A stretch of DNA of 56,033 nucleotides from assembly GCF_001468135.1 (NCBI RefSeq), contig NZ_LNYU01000030.1, positions 1 through 56,033 on the forward strand, written 5' to 3'. Both the position numbers and the translations under genes were made by a program. Shown here in pieces: positions 18,464-26,742 of this stretch; position 1 is the first letter of the stretch, and every line of letters starts with the position of its first letter. The notes below the pieces were generated by a model that saw only the letters and a list, made by a program, of their open reading frames with translations, did no database searches and was not told the origin of the DNA. Source of the DNA: Legionella santicrucis (GTDB taxonomy: Bacteria; Pseudomonadota; Gammaproteobacteria; Legionellales; Legionellaceae).

Positions 18464-18574
18464 GAGCATTTCCCCCGAATGCTTAACTTCGCTTTACCCC
18501 CTCTTAAGCGAAGAAATGTTTAGGTTCATAACCTAAACACTTGATTTACCCCGGCTCAAGCCGGGGATTTTTTT
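18464..18574 (+). ncRNA. Candidate small RNA with C-rich hairpin loops
   Basis: Four consecutive perfect hairpins are readable. (1) AGCATT/AATGCT, 18465-18483, loop UCCCCCG. (2) CTTCGCTT/AAGCGAAG, 18487-18513, 11-nt loop containing ACCCCCUC. (3) GTTTAGGTT/AACCTAAAC, 18518-18538, loop CAU. (4) A GC-rich terminator hairpin at 18549-18566 followed by a U-run. There is no open reading frame with a ribosome site inside. The C5 loops could pair with purine-rich Shine-Dalgarno sequences, as in other bacterial sRNAs with C-rich loops. I do not recognise the family, and function is inference. Confidence 0.7.
18549..18574 (+). terminator. Strong intrinsic terminator of the small RNA
   Basis: CCCCGGC (18549-18555) pairs with GCCGGGG (18560-18566) around TCAA, followed by ATTTTTTT. 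This is the clearest rho-independent terminator in the window. No protein gene lies immediately upstream on this strand, which argues for a short RNA transcript. Confidence 0.88.
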
Positions 18575-18710
18575 GTTCCGCGACAACGATACGCTCTTTC
18601 TTAACCTCGCACCAAAATACATTATTTGCCCTATTTTGCTTCAAAATAAATCTCTTTGCCAAAATTCAAGCATACTCATGGCACAAATACTTTTTTATTG
18701 GAGGTGGTGA

Positions 18711-18770
18711 ATGTCAGCAAAAATGTTTAAAATCAATCTATTCCATTGGCAACCGAGGCATAATTCATGA
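18711..18770 (+). CDS. 19-residue leader ORF coupled to the IcmL-like gene
   Basis: An ATG at 18711 follows a near-ideal GGAGGTGG (18700-18707). The frame encodes MSAKMFKINLFHWQPRHNS, and its TGA overlaps the ATG of the next gene in an ATGA arrangement. The ribosome site here is far better than that of the downstream gene, so the leader could load ribosomes for it by translational coupling. It may be a regulatory leader peptide or a tiny protein; no homologue is known to me. Confidence 0.55.
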   Translation: MSAKMFKINLFHWQPRHNS

Positions 18771-19309
18771 ACAAAAAATTAACAACTTTCTTGGGAATAC
18801 TCTTGTTCTTTTCTCAATTCACTTATGCACAACCTGATCCAGTGCAATTATCAGTCTGGGCCAATGAAGCTATTGTTGCCACATACACATACAGTTATAA
18901 AAATTATTTAGAAGATCAAAAAAGAATAGCCAAATACTTTACAGCTGATGGCTGGATAGCATATAGCAATGCATTAAATGCTTCAAAATTACCCGAGGCG
19001 GTACAAAAAAATCTTTATTATGTAAGCGCTGTAGCCACTGAACCACCCGTTATTTCTAATATTGACTCCACCCATTGGAAAGCCACTATGGGGTTATTAG
19101 TTGTATACAAAAATCCTCAATATCAACAAAAACAGCAATTAAAAGTAACTATTAATTTTATGGTTGCTCCCTCAGGCCAAGGTGTAAGGGGTTACAGTAT
19201 CACCACGCTACAATCAGTGATCAACAAAACGCCTTGTAAATGTGATATTGAAGAAGAAAGCCCCCCTGCACCGCCGAGTACAACTAACCCAAATAACGCC
19301 AAACAATAA
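18767..19309 (+). CDS. IcmL/DotI-like periplasmic protein
   Basis: It has 180 residues. A signal peptide (1-21, ending TYAQ) is followed by the IcmL/DotI-type domain: a WANEAIVATYTYSYKNY segment, KYFTADGW, then a Pro-Pro-Val-Ile and LLVVYKNP pattern. Genuine IcmL has an N-terminal membrane anchor and works in the Dot/Icm inner-membrane complex. This paralogue looks like a soluble exported copy, a type found in several Legionella genomes. The Pro/Asn/Thr-rich tail after residue 155 is probably flexible. Its last 26 bases overlap the convergent DUF3592 gene. Confidence 0.82.
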   Translation: MNKKLTTFLGILLFFSQFTYAQPDPVQLSVWANEAIVATYTYSYKNYLEDQKRIAKYFTADGWIAYSNALNASKLPEAVQKNLYYVSAVATEPPVISNIDSTHWKATMGLLVVYKNPQYQQKQQLKVTINFMVAPSGQGVRGYSITTLQSVINKTPCKCDIEEESPPAPPSTTNPNNAKQ

Positions 19310-19751
19310 GCCCTAAATGCAAAACAATGAATGTGCCAATCAAAATTAAAATAATGTTCAATTTGGTTGGCACAGTTACATCCAAAGCGGATTGCTCAGG
19401 ATTATTGGGATTATAATAAACATCAATTTCTTTATCCTCTTTAAAAGCCACCGCCGCCTTATAAGCAATACTTCGAGAATATTTACTGTTTGGATTATTA
19501 TGAGCTGTATCTAAAAATAAATACTCTCCAGTCAAATCTTTATCATAAACTTGATAAGAATATTCAATTTTAGGCCAAACACTATGCCCCACTTCCGTCC
19601 ATTCACAAGAGGTAATGCGGCCTTTGGTGATTAACCAAGATTTCGCACGTACTAATACCTGTCTATCTTGCCAAAAGTGTCGAAACAGAATCAGAAGAAA
19701 AAATAACCATCCTAAATCGAGCATCCATCGCCAAAAAATTAGCCAAGTCAT
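19284..19751 (-). CDS. DUF3592-type membrane protein
   Basis: It has 155 residues with a hydrophobic segment at about 8-25 and a second at 130-150. The loop between contains the family pattern: G-R-I, a YSYQV strand, and VYYNPNNPEQS, which is typical of DUF3592. The loop is probably outside the cytoplasm. Function is unknown. The start is ATG 19751 with AGGA eight bases upstream. The 3' end overlaps that of the IcmL-like gene tail-to-tail, so a terminator for each must lie inside the other gene, or antisense transcripts form. Confidence 0.78.
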   Translation of the reverse strand: MTWLIFWRWMLDLGWLFFLLILFRHFWQDRQVLVRAKSWLITKGRITSCEWTEVGHSVWPKIEYSYQVYDKDLTGEYLFLDTAHNNPNSKYSRSIAYKAAVAFKEDKEIDVYYNPNNPEQSALDVTVPTKLNIILILIGTFIVLHLGLIVWRYLG

Positions 19752-19782
19752 TAAAGTAGTCCTAAGAAATATGCTTTATGCA

Positions 19783-19812
19783 ATATACAGTATATATCGC
19801 AATAGGTATAAT
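19783..19812 (+). promoter_or_regulatory. Candidate gcvT promoter with overlapping palindrome
   Basis: A perfect TATAAT (19807-19812) lies 17 bp after TATACA (19784-19789). The -35 region is embedded in the palindrome ATATAC-A-GTATAT (19783-19795), which could be an operator. I saw no glycine riboswitch upstream of gcvT. Confidence 0.55.
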
Positions 19813-19846
19813 CAGTGACATCAAGGTTCTATTATAAGGATATGCA

Positions 19847-20929
19847 ATGATTGCTAAAACCCCTCTTCATGCCACGCATTTAGAATGTGGTGCAAAAATG
19901 GTTGATTTTCATGGTTGGGAAATGCCGTTGCATTATGGATCTCAGATCACAGAACATCAGTATGTTCGCAAAGATGCGGGTATGTTTGATGTGTCACATA
20001 TGACTATCGTAGATGTGCTTGGTGCTGGTTGCCGTCAATTTTTACGCAAACTTCTAACTAATGATGTTGACTTATTGGAACATAATGGAAAAGCTCTTTA
20101 CAGCTGCATGTGCAATGAGCATGGTGGAATTATTGATGACCTTATCGTTTATCAGCGTGCTTCAGATAATTATCGGATTATTCTCAACTCAGCAACCCGA
20201 GAAAATGATTTAGCCTGGATTCGCAAAAAAAGTGAAGGATTTGCTGTTGGCTTGCAAGAACGAAGAGAATTAGCCATGCTTGCCGTACAAGGCCCTAACG
20301 CGGTAGAAAAAGTGTTAAAAACACTTAATCCTGCACAAATTGACGCAGTTTCTACATTAACTCATTTCGAATGCGTTGATGTAGAAAATTGGTTTTTTGC
20401 ACGCACCGGATACACTGGAGAAGATGGTTTAGAAATTATTGTTCCGCAAGAAATCATCGTACAATTATGGCATGATTTGATGCAAGCAGGGATCCATCCT
20501 TGTGGTTTAGGTGCGCGAGATACTTTAAGATTAGAAGCAGGTATGCTTCTTTATGGTCAAGATATGGATGAAACCACCAGTCCATTGGAATCAGGTTTAG
20601 CATGGACTATTAAGTGGGAACCTGAAGATCGCGATTTTATTGGAATGGGCGCTTTATTTTCACAAAAGCAAATAGGGATTAAACGCAAAATGGTAGGGCT
20701 TACCCTGTTAGATAAAGGAATCATGCGTCAAGGTCAAAGAATAGTTGTTCCTAGTTGTGCCGATGGAATTATTACTAGTGGAAGCTATTCTCCTACATTA
20801 GAAAAATCCATCGCATTAGCACGCGTTCCTGTTGAAACAGGGGGGGAAGTAATGGTAGATATTCGTGGTAAATTAGTCCCCGCAAAAGTAGGTAAGCCAC
20901 GTTTTGTCAAATTGGGAAAAGCACTTTAA
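19847..20929 (+). CDS. gcvT: Aminomethyltransferase (glycine cleavage T protein)
   Basis: It releases ammonia from the aminomethyl group carried on GcvH and makes 5,10-methylene-tetrahydrofolate. It has 360 residues with motifs LHATHLECGAKMVDFHGWEMP, MFDVSHM, ARTGYTGEDG and LGARDTLRLEAG. The start is ATG 19847 with AAGGA seven bases upstream. It is the first gene of the gcv group, separated from gcvH by about 130 bases. A G7 run at 20840-20846 lies in the coding sequence. Confidence 0.96.
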   Translation: MIAKTPLHATHLECGAKMVDFHGWEMPLHYGSQITEHQYVRKDAGMFDVSHMTIVDVLGAGCRQFLRKLLTNDVDLLEHNGKALYSCMCNEHGGIIDDLIVYQRASDNYRIILNSATRENDLAWIRKKSEGFAVGLQERRELAMLAVQGPNAVEKVLKTLNPAQIDAVSTLTHFECVDVENWFFARTGYTGEDGLEIIVPQEIIVQLWHDLMQAGIHPCGLGARDTLRLEAGMLLYGQDMDETTSPLESGLAWTIKWEPEDRDFIGMGALFSQKQIGIKRKMVGLTLLDKGIMRQGQRIVVPSCADGIITSGSYSPTLEKSIALARVPVETGGEVMVDIRGKLVPAKVGKPRFVKLGKAL

Positions 20930-21062
20930 CGTCACATTATCATAGGCAATTGAGTTCATAGCGAGCAAAAATAGGGGCTAAGGATGCTAAATTTTAGTGG
21001 TACAAACTTCTGAAGCTCCACCTCGCTTCATTTAAGCTACACTAAAAATGAGGATAAATACA

Positions 21063-21440
21063 ATGAATGATTTAAAATTCACCATTACACACGAATGGCT
21101 AAAGAAAGGAAATGAAGAGGTAACTGTAGGTATTACGGATCATGCTCAAGAACTTTTGGGAGATATGGTTTTTGTTGAGCTTCCAGAAATAGGTGATCAA
21201 GTAAGTGCTGGTGAAGAATTAGGTGTCGTTGAATCTGTAAAAGCTGCTTCTGATTTTTATGCCCCAGTTAGTGGTATTGTCACTGCAGTTAATGAAATGG
21301 TTGTTGAAAATCCAGCTCTCGTCAATAGCGATCCCTATGCAGCTGGCTGGCTCGTCAAGTTAAGACCAAGCCATCCTGATGAAATAAATAGTTTGTTAAA
21401 TGCTGAACAATATCAAAATGAGATTGCTGAGGAACATTAA
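21063..21440 (+). CDS. gcvH: Glycine cleavage system H protein
   Basis: The lipoyl carrier shuttling the aminomethyl group between the P, T and L proteins. It has 125 residues. The lipoylated Lys lies in VESVKAASD. The ATG at 21063 is preferred over 21048 because AGGA (21051-21054) is correctly placed for it. It lies immediately before gcvPA (2-base gap). The ~130-base spacer after gcvT suggests a possible separate promoter. Confidence 0.95.
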   Translation: MNDLKFTITHEWLKKGNEEVTVGITDHAQELLGDMVFVELPEIGDQVSAGEELGVVESVKAASDFYAPVSGIVTAVNEMVVENPALVNSDPYAAGWLVKLRPSHPDEINSLLNAEQYQNEIAEEH

Positions 21441-21442
21441 TT

Positions 21443-22822
21443 ATGCCTTATATCCCACATACCCCTGAAGACATCAAGCTCATGCTGAATGCTATTGGAG
21501 CACAAGAGACTCAAGCTTTGTTTGATGAGATCCCATTAGCTTTGCTCTATGCAGGCTTTCAAAACATACCTGCCGGTATTAACGAAATGGATATGTTGAA
21601 AGAAGCACAAAACTTAGCGAATAAAAACCGTAATGGAATTTGCTTCATGGGAGCAGGATGTTATGAACATCATATTCCTGCCGCAGTGTGGGAGCTTGCC
21701 TCTCGCGGAGAGTTTTTAACCGCTTACACACCATACCAAGCAGAAGCCAGTCAGGGGACCTTACAGTTACTCTACGAATATCAAACAATGATCTGCGAAC
21801 TCACTGGAATGGATGTCTCTAATGCATCGATGTATGATGGCGCCACGTCTTTGGCGGAAGCTATTTTAATGGCAGTACGCATCAACAAACACAGTAAAAC
21901 AAATCGGGTGTTAATTGCAGGTACTATTCATCCTTTTTATCGTGAAACTGTCGAAACAATCCTACGTAATCAACATATCGAAGTCATTACTTTACCGTTT
22001 GATGACAAGCAAGGCATTATCGCTCTTTCTGCATTAGAGCAATATTCTGGTGAAGATATTACCGCACTTGTGATTGCGCAGCCTAATTTCTTTGGTTGCC
22101 TTGAAAGAGTCGATGAACTAAGTGATTGGGCTCATCAAAACAAAGTCATTAGTATTGCCTGTGTTAATCCAGTATCGCTTGCATTATTAAAACCACCGGG
22201 TTTATGGGGTAATCATGGAGTAGATATTGTTTGCGGTGAAGGACAACCCTTAGGCTCGCCTATGGCATCTGGCGGCCCTTATTTTGGTTTTTTAAGCACA
22301 CGCATGGCTTATGTACGGCAACTTCCAGGGAGACTGATTGGTTGTACTTTAGATAAAGACGGTAAAAGAGGATTTACTTTAACATTACAAGCACGAGAAC
22401 AACATATTCGTCGTGCTAAAGCGACTTCAAACATTTGTACTAATCAAGGATTACTGGTTACCGCAGCGACTATTCACATGAGTCTTTTAGGAGCAGAAGG
22501 ATTACGTCAAGTAGCGAGCCAATGCCATCAGAATACCCATGTACTAGCTGAAGTTTTAACCCAAATTGATGGTGTAGAGTTAGTTTTTGATGCCCCTTAT
22601 TTTCATGAAGTATTGCTTCAATTAAATCAGCCCGTTGATCACGTATTAAAAGAATTAGCAAATGCCGGCATTACTGGCGGTTACGCCCCAGGAAGCCATT
22701 ATCCTCAATTAGCAAATACCCTTTTGGTCTGCGCTACAGAAATGCGCACAGATGAGGATATCGATCTTTATGCAAAAACATTAAAAGCCATCATGTCTCA
22801 ACGAGGTGTCGCATGTTCGTAA
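21443..22822 (+). CDS. gcvPA: Glycine dehydrogenase (decarboxylating) subunit 1
   Basis: The N-terminal half of the glycine decarboxylase, which in E. coli is one ~950-residue chain. It has 459 residues, starting with PYIPHTPEDIKLML, a family signature, and carrying FMGAGCYEHHIPAAV and the MYDGATSLAEA segment. The split P protein is the Bacillus/Thermus arrangement. It pairs with gcvPB encoded 300 bases downstream. The final ten bases overlap the start of the YciI-like gene. Confidence 0.95.
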   Translation: MPYIPHTPEDIKLMLNAIGAQETQALFDEIPLALLYAGFQNIPAGINEMDMLKEAQNLANKNRNGICFMGAGCYEHHIPAAVWELASRGEFLTAYTPYQAEASQGTLQLLYEYQTMICELTGMDVSNASMYDGATSLAEAILMAVRINKHSKTNRVLIAGTIHPFYRETVETILRNQHIEVITLPFDDKQGIIALSALEQYSGEDITALVIAQPNFFGCLERVDELSDWAHQNKVISIACVNPVSLALLKPPGLWGNHGVDIVCGEGQPLGSPMASGGPYFGFLSTRMAYVRQLPGRLIGCTLDKDGKRGFTLTLQAREQHIRRAKATSNICTNQGLLVTAATIHMSLLGAEGLRQVASQCHQNTHVLAEVLTQIDGVELVFDAPYFHEVLLQLNQPVDHVLKELANAGITGGYAPGSHYPQLANTLLVCATEMRTDEDIDLYAKTLKAIMSQRGVACS

Positions 22823-23121
22823 TTCAGTTAACTTATCTAGTACCTCTTAATGAAGTAGATAAATATTTACAGTCACACAGAGAATTTCTTGATTACTATT
22901 ACAAACAAGGATTATTGGTAGCTTCTGGCCCAATGAAACCACGTACAGGCGGGATCATCATTGCGGCTACAAATGATCGCGCTTATCTTGAATCTATATT
23001 CAAAAATGACCCCTATTATTTAGCAGAAATAGCGGAGTATCAATTTATTGAATTTACCCCTGTTAATCATCGAGCTGAACTCAAAGAGCTTATTCAGAAA
23101 ACGGAAGGCAAATTATGTTGA
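22813..23121 (+). CDS. YciI-like (YCII-family) small protein
   Basis: It has 102 residues of the YCII ferredoxin-like fold: [19 protein letters not shown], a His in [15 protein letters not shown] and the F/Y-rich C-terminal strand. Family members are dimeric and some act as dehydrochlorinase or lactonase enzymes, but most are uncharacterised. It overlaps gcvPA by ten bases and gcvPB by seven, so it is translated within the glycine-decarboxylase transcript. The position suggests a role tied to the P protein or to glycine-derived compounds, which is inference. Confidence 0.85.
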   Translation: MFVIQLTYLVPLNEVDKYLQSHREFLDYYYKQGLLVASGPMKPRTGGIIIAATNDRAYLESIFKNDPYYLAEIAEYQFIEFTPVNHRAELKELIQKTEGKLC

Positions 23122-24581
23122 TTTTTGAATTATCCCAAAAAAACCGTCAAGCTACGGCCCAAGCACCGAAAATTTCAAAGAGTAAATACGCCATTCCTGC
23201 CGAATTAGAGCGAAAAATACCACCTAAATTACCTGCTTGCTCCGAATTACAAGTAGTGCGGCATTTCACGCGTCTTTCTCATAAAAATTTTGCAATAGAC
23301 AGTAATTTTTATCCATTAGGTTCGTGTACCATGAAATATAATCCGCGCGGGGTACATAAAGCAGCATCCAACGCGAATTTTCTCAATCGCCATCCACTTG
23401 CTACAGAAGAAGACAGCCAAGGCTTTTTAGAACCGCTTTATCTCTTACAAGAATATATAGCCGAAATGACAGGGATGGCTGGCGTATCTTTGACACCTAT
23501 GGCAGGTTCCCAAGGTGAGTTTGCAGGTGTTGCAATGATTAAAGCTTATCACCAATCTCGAGGTGATACCGCACGCGATGAAATGTTGATTCCTGATGCT
23601 GCCCATGGCACAAACCCAGCTTCAGCAGTCATGTGTGGATTTAAAATTGTTGAAATAGCTACCGCTGCAGACGGCGATATTGATCTTGAAGAGTTAAAGA
23701 GCAAACTTGGTCCAAAAACAGCAGGAATCATGCTAACAAATCCCTCTACCCTCGGATTGTTTATGCGACAAATTAAAGAAATAGCCGCCTTGGTGCATCA
23801 AGCGGGTGGATTATTGTATTACGATGGCGCTAATCTTAATGCCATTTTAGGAAAAGTAAGGCCTGGTGATATGGGCTTTGATGTCATGCATCTCAATCTT
23901 CATAAAACCTTCGCTACCCCTCATGGTGGCGGTGGACCTGGTGCAGGTCCTGTGGCTGTAGGCAAACGTTTACTACCATTCATCCCATTACCCGTTGTGA
24001 AAAAAACAAATTCAGAATATCAATGGGCAACTCACCAGGATTATCCCCAGAGTATAGGCCGTTTGTCTTGCTTTATGGGAAATGCGGGTATATTGCTGCG
24101 TGCCTATTTTTATATACGTGTACTTGGTAAAGAGGGTTTATTGCGTGTTTCGGAATACGCAACACTGAACGCAAATTATCTGCTTAAAGAATTAATCAAA
24201 GTAGGATTCACTCCAGCCTATCCAAACAGACGCGCTTCGCATGAATTTATCTTAACACTAAGTCCAGAAAAGAAATCTTATGGCATTACCGCCATGGACA
24301 TTGCCAAAAGATTATTAGATTATGGCATTCATGCCCCAACCACCTATTTTCCTTTGCTTATTCCTGAATGTTTGCTTATTGAGCCTACAGAAACTGAAAG
24401 CAAAGAAGAACTGGATCAGTTTGTACAAGTAATGAAATCTATTAAAGAAGAAGCAACAACAAGTCCTAACATAGTTAAAGAAGCACCTCATTCTTTACCT
24501 GTTAAACGACTGGATGATGTTAAAGCTGCTCGAGAACTGGATTTAAATTATTTTGCACGTGAAGACGTCTCAGCAAGATAG
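23115..24581 (+). CDS. gcvPB: Glycine dehydrogenase (decarboxylating) subunit 2
   Basis: The C-terminal, PLP-binding half of glycine decarboxylase, releasing CO2 from glycine and loading GcvH. It has 488 residues. The PLP lysine is in [31 protein letters not shown] and AHGTNPASA are further signatures. The start is ATG 23115 with AAGG upstream, inside the end of the YciI-like gene. It ends the gcv operon and is followed by a GC-rich hairpin. Confidence 0.95.
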   Translation: MLIFELSQKNRQATAQAPKISKSKYAIPAELERKIPPKLPACSELQVVRHFTRLSHKNFAIDSNFYPLGSCTMKYNPRGVHKAASNANFLNRHPLATEEDSQGFLEPLYLLQEYIAEMTGMAGVSLTPMAGSQGEFAGVAMIKAYHQSRGDTARDEMLIPDAAHGTNPASAVMCGFKIVEIATAADGDIDLEELKSKLGPKTAGIMLTNPSTLGLFMRQIKEIAALVHQAGGLLYYDGANLNAILGKVRPGDMGFDVMHLNLHKTFATPHGGGGPGAGPVAVGKRLLPFIPLPVVKKTNSEYQWATHQDYPQSIGRLSCFMGNAGILLRAYFYIRVLGKEGLLRVSEYATLNANYLLKELIKVGFTPAYPNRRASHEFILTLSPEKKSYGITAMDIAKRLLDYGIHAPTTYFPLLIPECLLIEPTETESKEELDQFVQVMKSIKEEATTSPNIVKEAPHSLPVKRLDDVKAARELDLNYFAREDVSAR

Positions 24582-24617
24582 ATCATCTTCTAATTGTTTC
24601 TCTCTAAAGCGACTGCC

Positions 24618-24639
24618 ACCCTCCTCAAAAGCGGAGGGT
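24618..24639 (+). terminator. Probable terminator of the gcv operon
   Basis: ACCCTCC (24618-24624) pairs perfectly with GGAGGGT (24633-24639) around an eight-base loop, followed by CTAAATTTC. The U-tract is weak. It is placed 36 bases after the gcvPB stop. Confidence 0.6.
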
Positions 24640-24729
24640 CTAAATTTCATCTTACAACATCCCCTGAAATAGATCTTCCGTGTTTATAGAGATGAGCGAT
24701 CGTTCAAAGAAACGATTTCCTGAATTATC

Positions 24730-24764
24730 TTGTACATAAATAGTATTAAGTCTATAAATATAAT
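24730..24764 (+). promoter_or_regulatory. Candidate promoter of the chemotaxis operon
   Basis: TTGTAC (24730-24735) and TATAAA (24753-24758) are separated by 17 bp. A perfect TATAAT also occurs at 24759-24764. Transcription from either would give a leader of about 40 bases before cheW. Confidence 0.5.
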
Positions 24765-24807
24765 ACATATACTTAAAAATATTTTTTATTTAAAGGAAGA
24801 ACCTAAA

Positions 24808-25281
24808 ATGTCAATCAAGAACATAACTGTTCTCCATTTTCTTTTGCAAGACATCCATGCCTGTATTGAGTTGAGATATGTGGCTAAAGTACTTCCTTTA
24901 CCTTTGCTTGAAATAGTTCCCTCTTGTCCTGTCTATTGTGCAGGATTGATGAATCTTAAAAGTAAATGCATTCCTGTTCTTGATTTAGCGATTAGTATTG
25001 GTTTGTTACGTGAGCAAATATATCCTTTAAATATACCAGTTCTTCTGTGCGATAATGGATCACATCAGCTAGGTTTAATTGTTGATAAAGTACTTGGCAT
25101 CAATGAAATTGATGAAAAAAAGATCGAAGTTCATGAAGAGTTTACAAATAGTAACTCGCCATTTTTTGGTGTCGTCACTCTAGAAACCGGGGTTTCACTA
25201 TTAATTAATATTGATTGGGTATTTACGCTAAAACTGACACAAGAAATAAATCAAGTAATTAATCATGAACAACAATACTAA
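24808..25281 (+). CDS. cheW: Chemotaxis coupling protein CheW (first copy)
   Basis: An adaptor linking chemoreceptors to the CheA kinase. It has 157 residues with the SH3-like CheW fold: VLHFLLQDIHACIELRYV, the GLMNLKSKCIPVLDL segment and LGLIVDKVLGI. The ATG at 24808 is correct, since AAAGGAAGAA lies just before it, although the frame is open from 24730. This is the first gene of a dense seven-gene cluster, overlapping cheR by 17 bases. Length and sequence differ from the second CheW downstream. Confidence 0.88.
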   Translation: MSIKNITVLHFLLQDIHACIELRYVAKVLPLPLLEIVPSCPVYCAGLMNLKSKCIPVLDLAISIGLLREQIYPLNIPVLLCDNGSHQLGLIVDKVLGINEIDEKKIEVHEEFTNSNSPFFGVVTLETGVSLLINIDWVFTLKLTQEINQVINHEQQY

Positions 25282-26146
25282 TACAATAATAAATGAGATA
25301 AAAAAACTCGAGCCAGAGTTTATCGAGCTCATTCACAAAAGATTTGGTCTCGTTATTCGTATACATCAGGCTACAGAACTCACAAAAACAATTGTTGCCG
25401 CATGTATTAAATTTAATTACTTACCTCAAGAATATATAAACCACCTAAAAAATTGTTCTTATAACTCTTCTTTGTTAGCTGATTTACTTGCATCGATTAC
25501 TGTAGGTGAAAGTTATTTTTTCCGCGATAAGAATCAAATGATGTTACTTGAAAAAATTCTTTTACCTCAATTAATCAAAAAAAAGTCGAATGACTTTACT
25601 TTAAAAATTTGGAGTGCTGGTTGTTCTTCTGGTGAAGAAATATATACAATTGCCATGTTATTAACAGAATTGCTTCCCAATATCGATGCTTGGGACCTCT
25701 ATTTATTAGGAACCGATATAAATACCAGTGCACTCCAAAAAGCAAACTCCGGTACTTATGGACAATGGTCGATGCGCTCTATTTCTGAGAAATACCTAAA
25801 ACGATATTTTAAAACAAATAATCGCTCATACATTCTTTCACCAGAAATTTGTAACTTGGTACAATTTAAATATCTTAATCTATGTGATAATAGCTACCCA
25901 TCTATAATTAATGGAATATTCGATGTTGATTTAATATTATGTCGTAATGTGCTAATTTATTTTGATAATGAACTTGTTACAAAAATTATGAATAAATTAA
26001 GTGCCTGTATGACCGAACACGGTTATCTTGTTCTAGGCGCATCAGATCCAATTGTTACATCAGGAACTAATCTTATTTTTCATCATAATGATGCTATCTA
26101 TTTCTCTCTAAATAAAGATGATGAAACAAAAAAGGATTTTAAATGA
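25265..26146 (+). CDS. cheR: Chemotaxis protein methyltransferase CheR
   Basis: It methylates glutamates of the chemoreceptor using S-adenosylmethionine, the adaptation arm opposed by CheB. It has 293 residues: a helical N-terminal domain and a SAM-binding C-terminal domain with WSAGCSSGEEIYTIAM and DLILCRNVLIYF. YFFRD near residue 90 is also conserved in the family. It overlaps cheW at its start and the second cheW at its end (ATGA), indicating coupled translation. Confidence 0.94.
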   Translation: MNNNTNTIINEIKKLEPEFIELIHKRFGLVIRIHQATELTKTIVAACIKFNYLPQEYINHLKNCSYNSSLLADLLASITVGESYFFRDKNQMMLLEKILLPQLIKKKSNDFTLKIWSAGCSSGEEIYTIAMLLTELLPNIDAWDLYLLGTDINTSALQKANSGTYGQWSMRSISEKYLKRYFKTNNRSYILSPEICNLVQFKYLNLCDNSYPSIINGIFDVDLILCRNVLIYFDNELVTKIMNKLSACMTEHGYLVLGASDPIVTSGTNLIFHHNDAIYFSLNKDDETKKDFK

Positions 26147-26742
26147 CGATAAAAGAACAAAGGCACGCTTCTGAACTGATACCAAAAAGTGAGGAAGCAT
26201 TATACATATTGCAAGCAAGAGCCAAGCAGCTTGCACAACAGGAAGTGGATAAAACGCAAAATAATGGTGTTGCTTTTGTTCATTTCAGTCTTAGCAACAA
26301 TGAGCACTATGGAATTCCCTATCAATATGTCCAAGAAATTTTACATCATGTAGTTTTGGTAAAACCCCCATTCATCCCCCATTTTATTGCTGGGGTCATT
26401 AATTGGCGAGGGGCATTAATTACTGTGATCGATCTATTCCAATTTTTTCATCCGCATTCATCAACACATAATCTGAAACAAAAAAACGAATTTATTATTG
26501 TTATTAATGCCAGCAACATCACTCTTGCCTTACTTACTCCTCAAATCGAAGGTAGTGCTATTTATCAACCAAATCAATTGGCCGTTCCTTTATCTTCGAT
26601 AAATGCAGCAAAGCCTGAATACATTCTAGGATTACATCAGGCAGTTACAGCAATTATTCATGTTGAGACTCTAATATCGAGTTTATGTTTAGAGATTAAA
26701 AAAAGTTTATATAGGAGAGGAGAGGTTCATGGAAACCATTAA
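26143..26742 (+). CDS. cheW: Chemotaxis coupling protein CheW (second copy)
   Basis: It has 199 residues, longer than the first copy because of a ~45-residue charged N-terminal helix. The CheW core follows, with FVHFSLSNNEHYGIPYQYVQEIL, VINWRGALITVIDL and a later acidic strand. The helical arm could contact the receptor or kinase. It starts in an ATGA overlap with cheR and overlaps the receptor gene by 14 bases. Two different CheWs with one receptor suggest that one might serve receptors encoded elsewhere. Confidence 0.9.
   Translation: MTIKEQRHASELIPKSEEALYILQARAKQLAQQEVDKTQNNGVAFVHFSLSNNEHYGIPYQYVQEILHHVVLVKPPFIPHFIAGVINWRGALITVIDLFQFFHPHSSTHNLKQKNEFIIVINASNITLALLTPQIEGSAIYQPNQLAVPLSSINAAKPEYILGLHQAVTAIIHVETLISSLCLEIKKSLYRRGEVHGNH

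Noticed and set aside
18541..18837. 98-codon open frame across the small RNA terminator and the IcmL-like start
   Set aside because: It begins inside the terminator and is in a different frame from the clear signal-peptide gene.
20840..20846. G7 run in gcvT as a phase-variable tract
   Set aside because: Seven bases is short for slippage-driven switching, and gcvT is a metabolic gene where switching is unlikely.
20930..21062. Glycine riboswitch in the gcvT-gcvH spacer
   Set aside because: I could not find the conserved core of the glycine aptamer here or upstream of gcvT.
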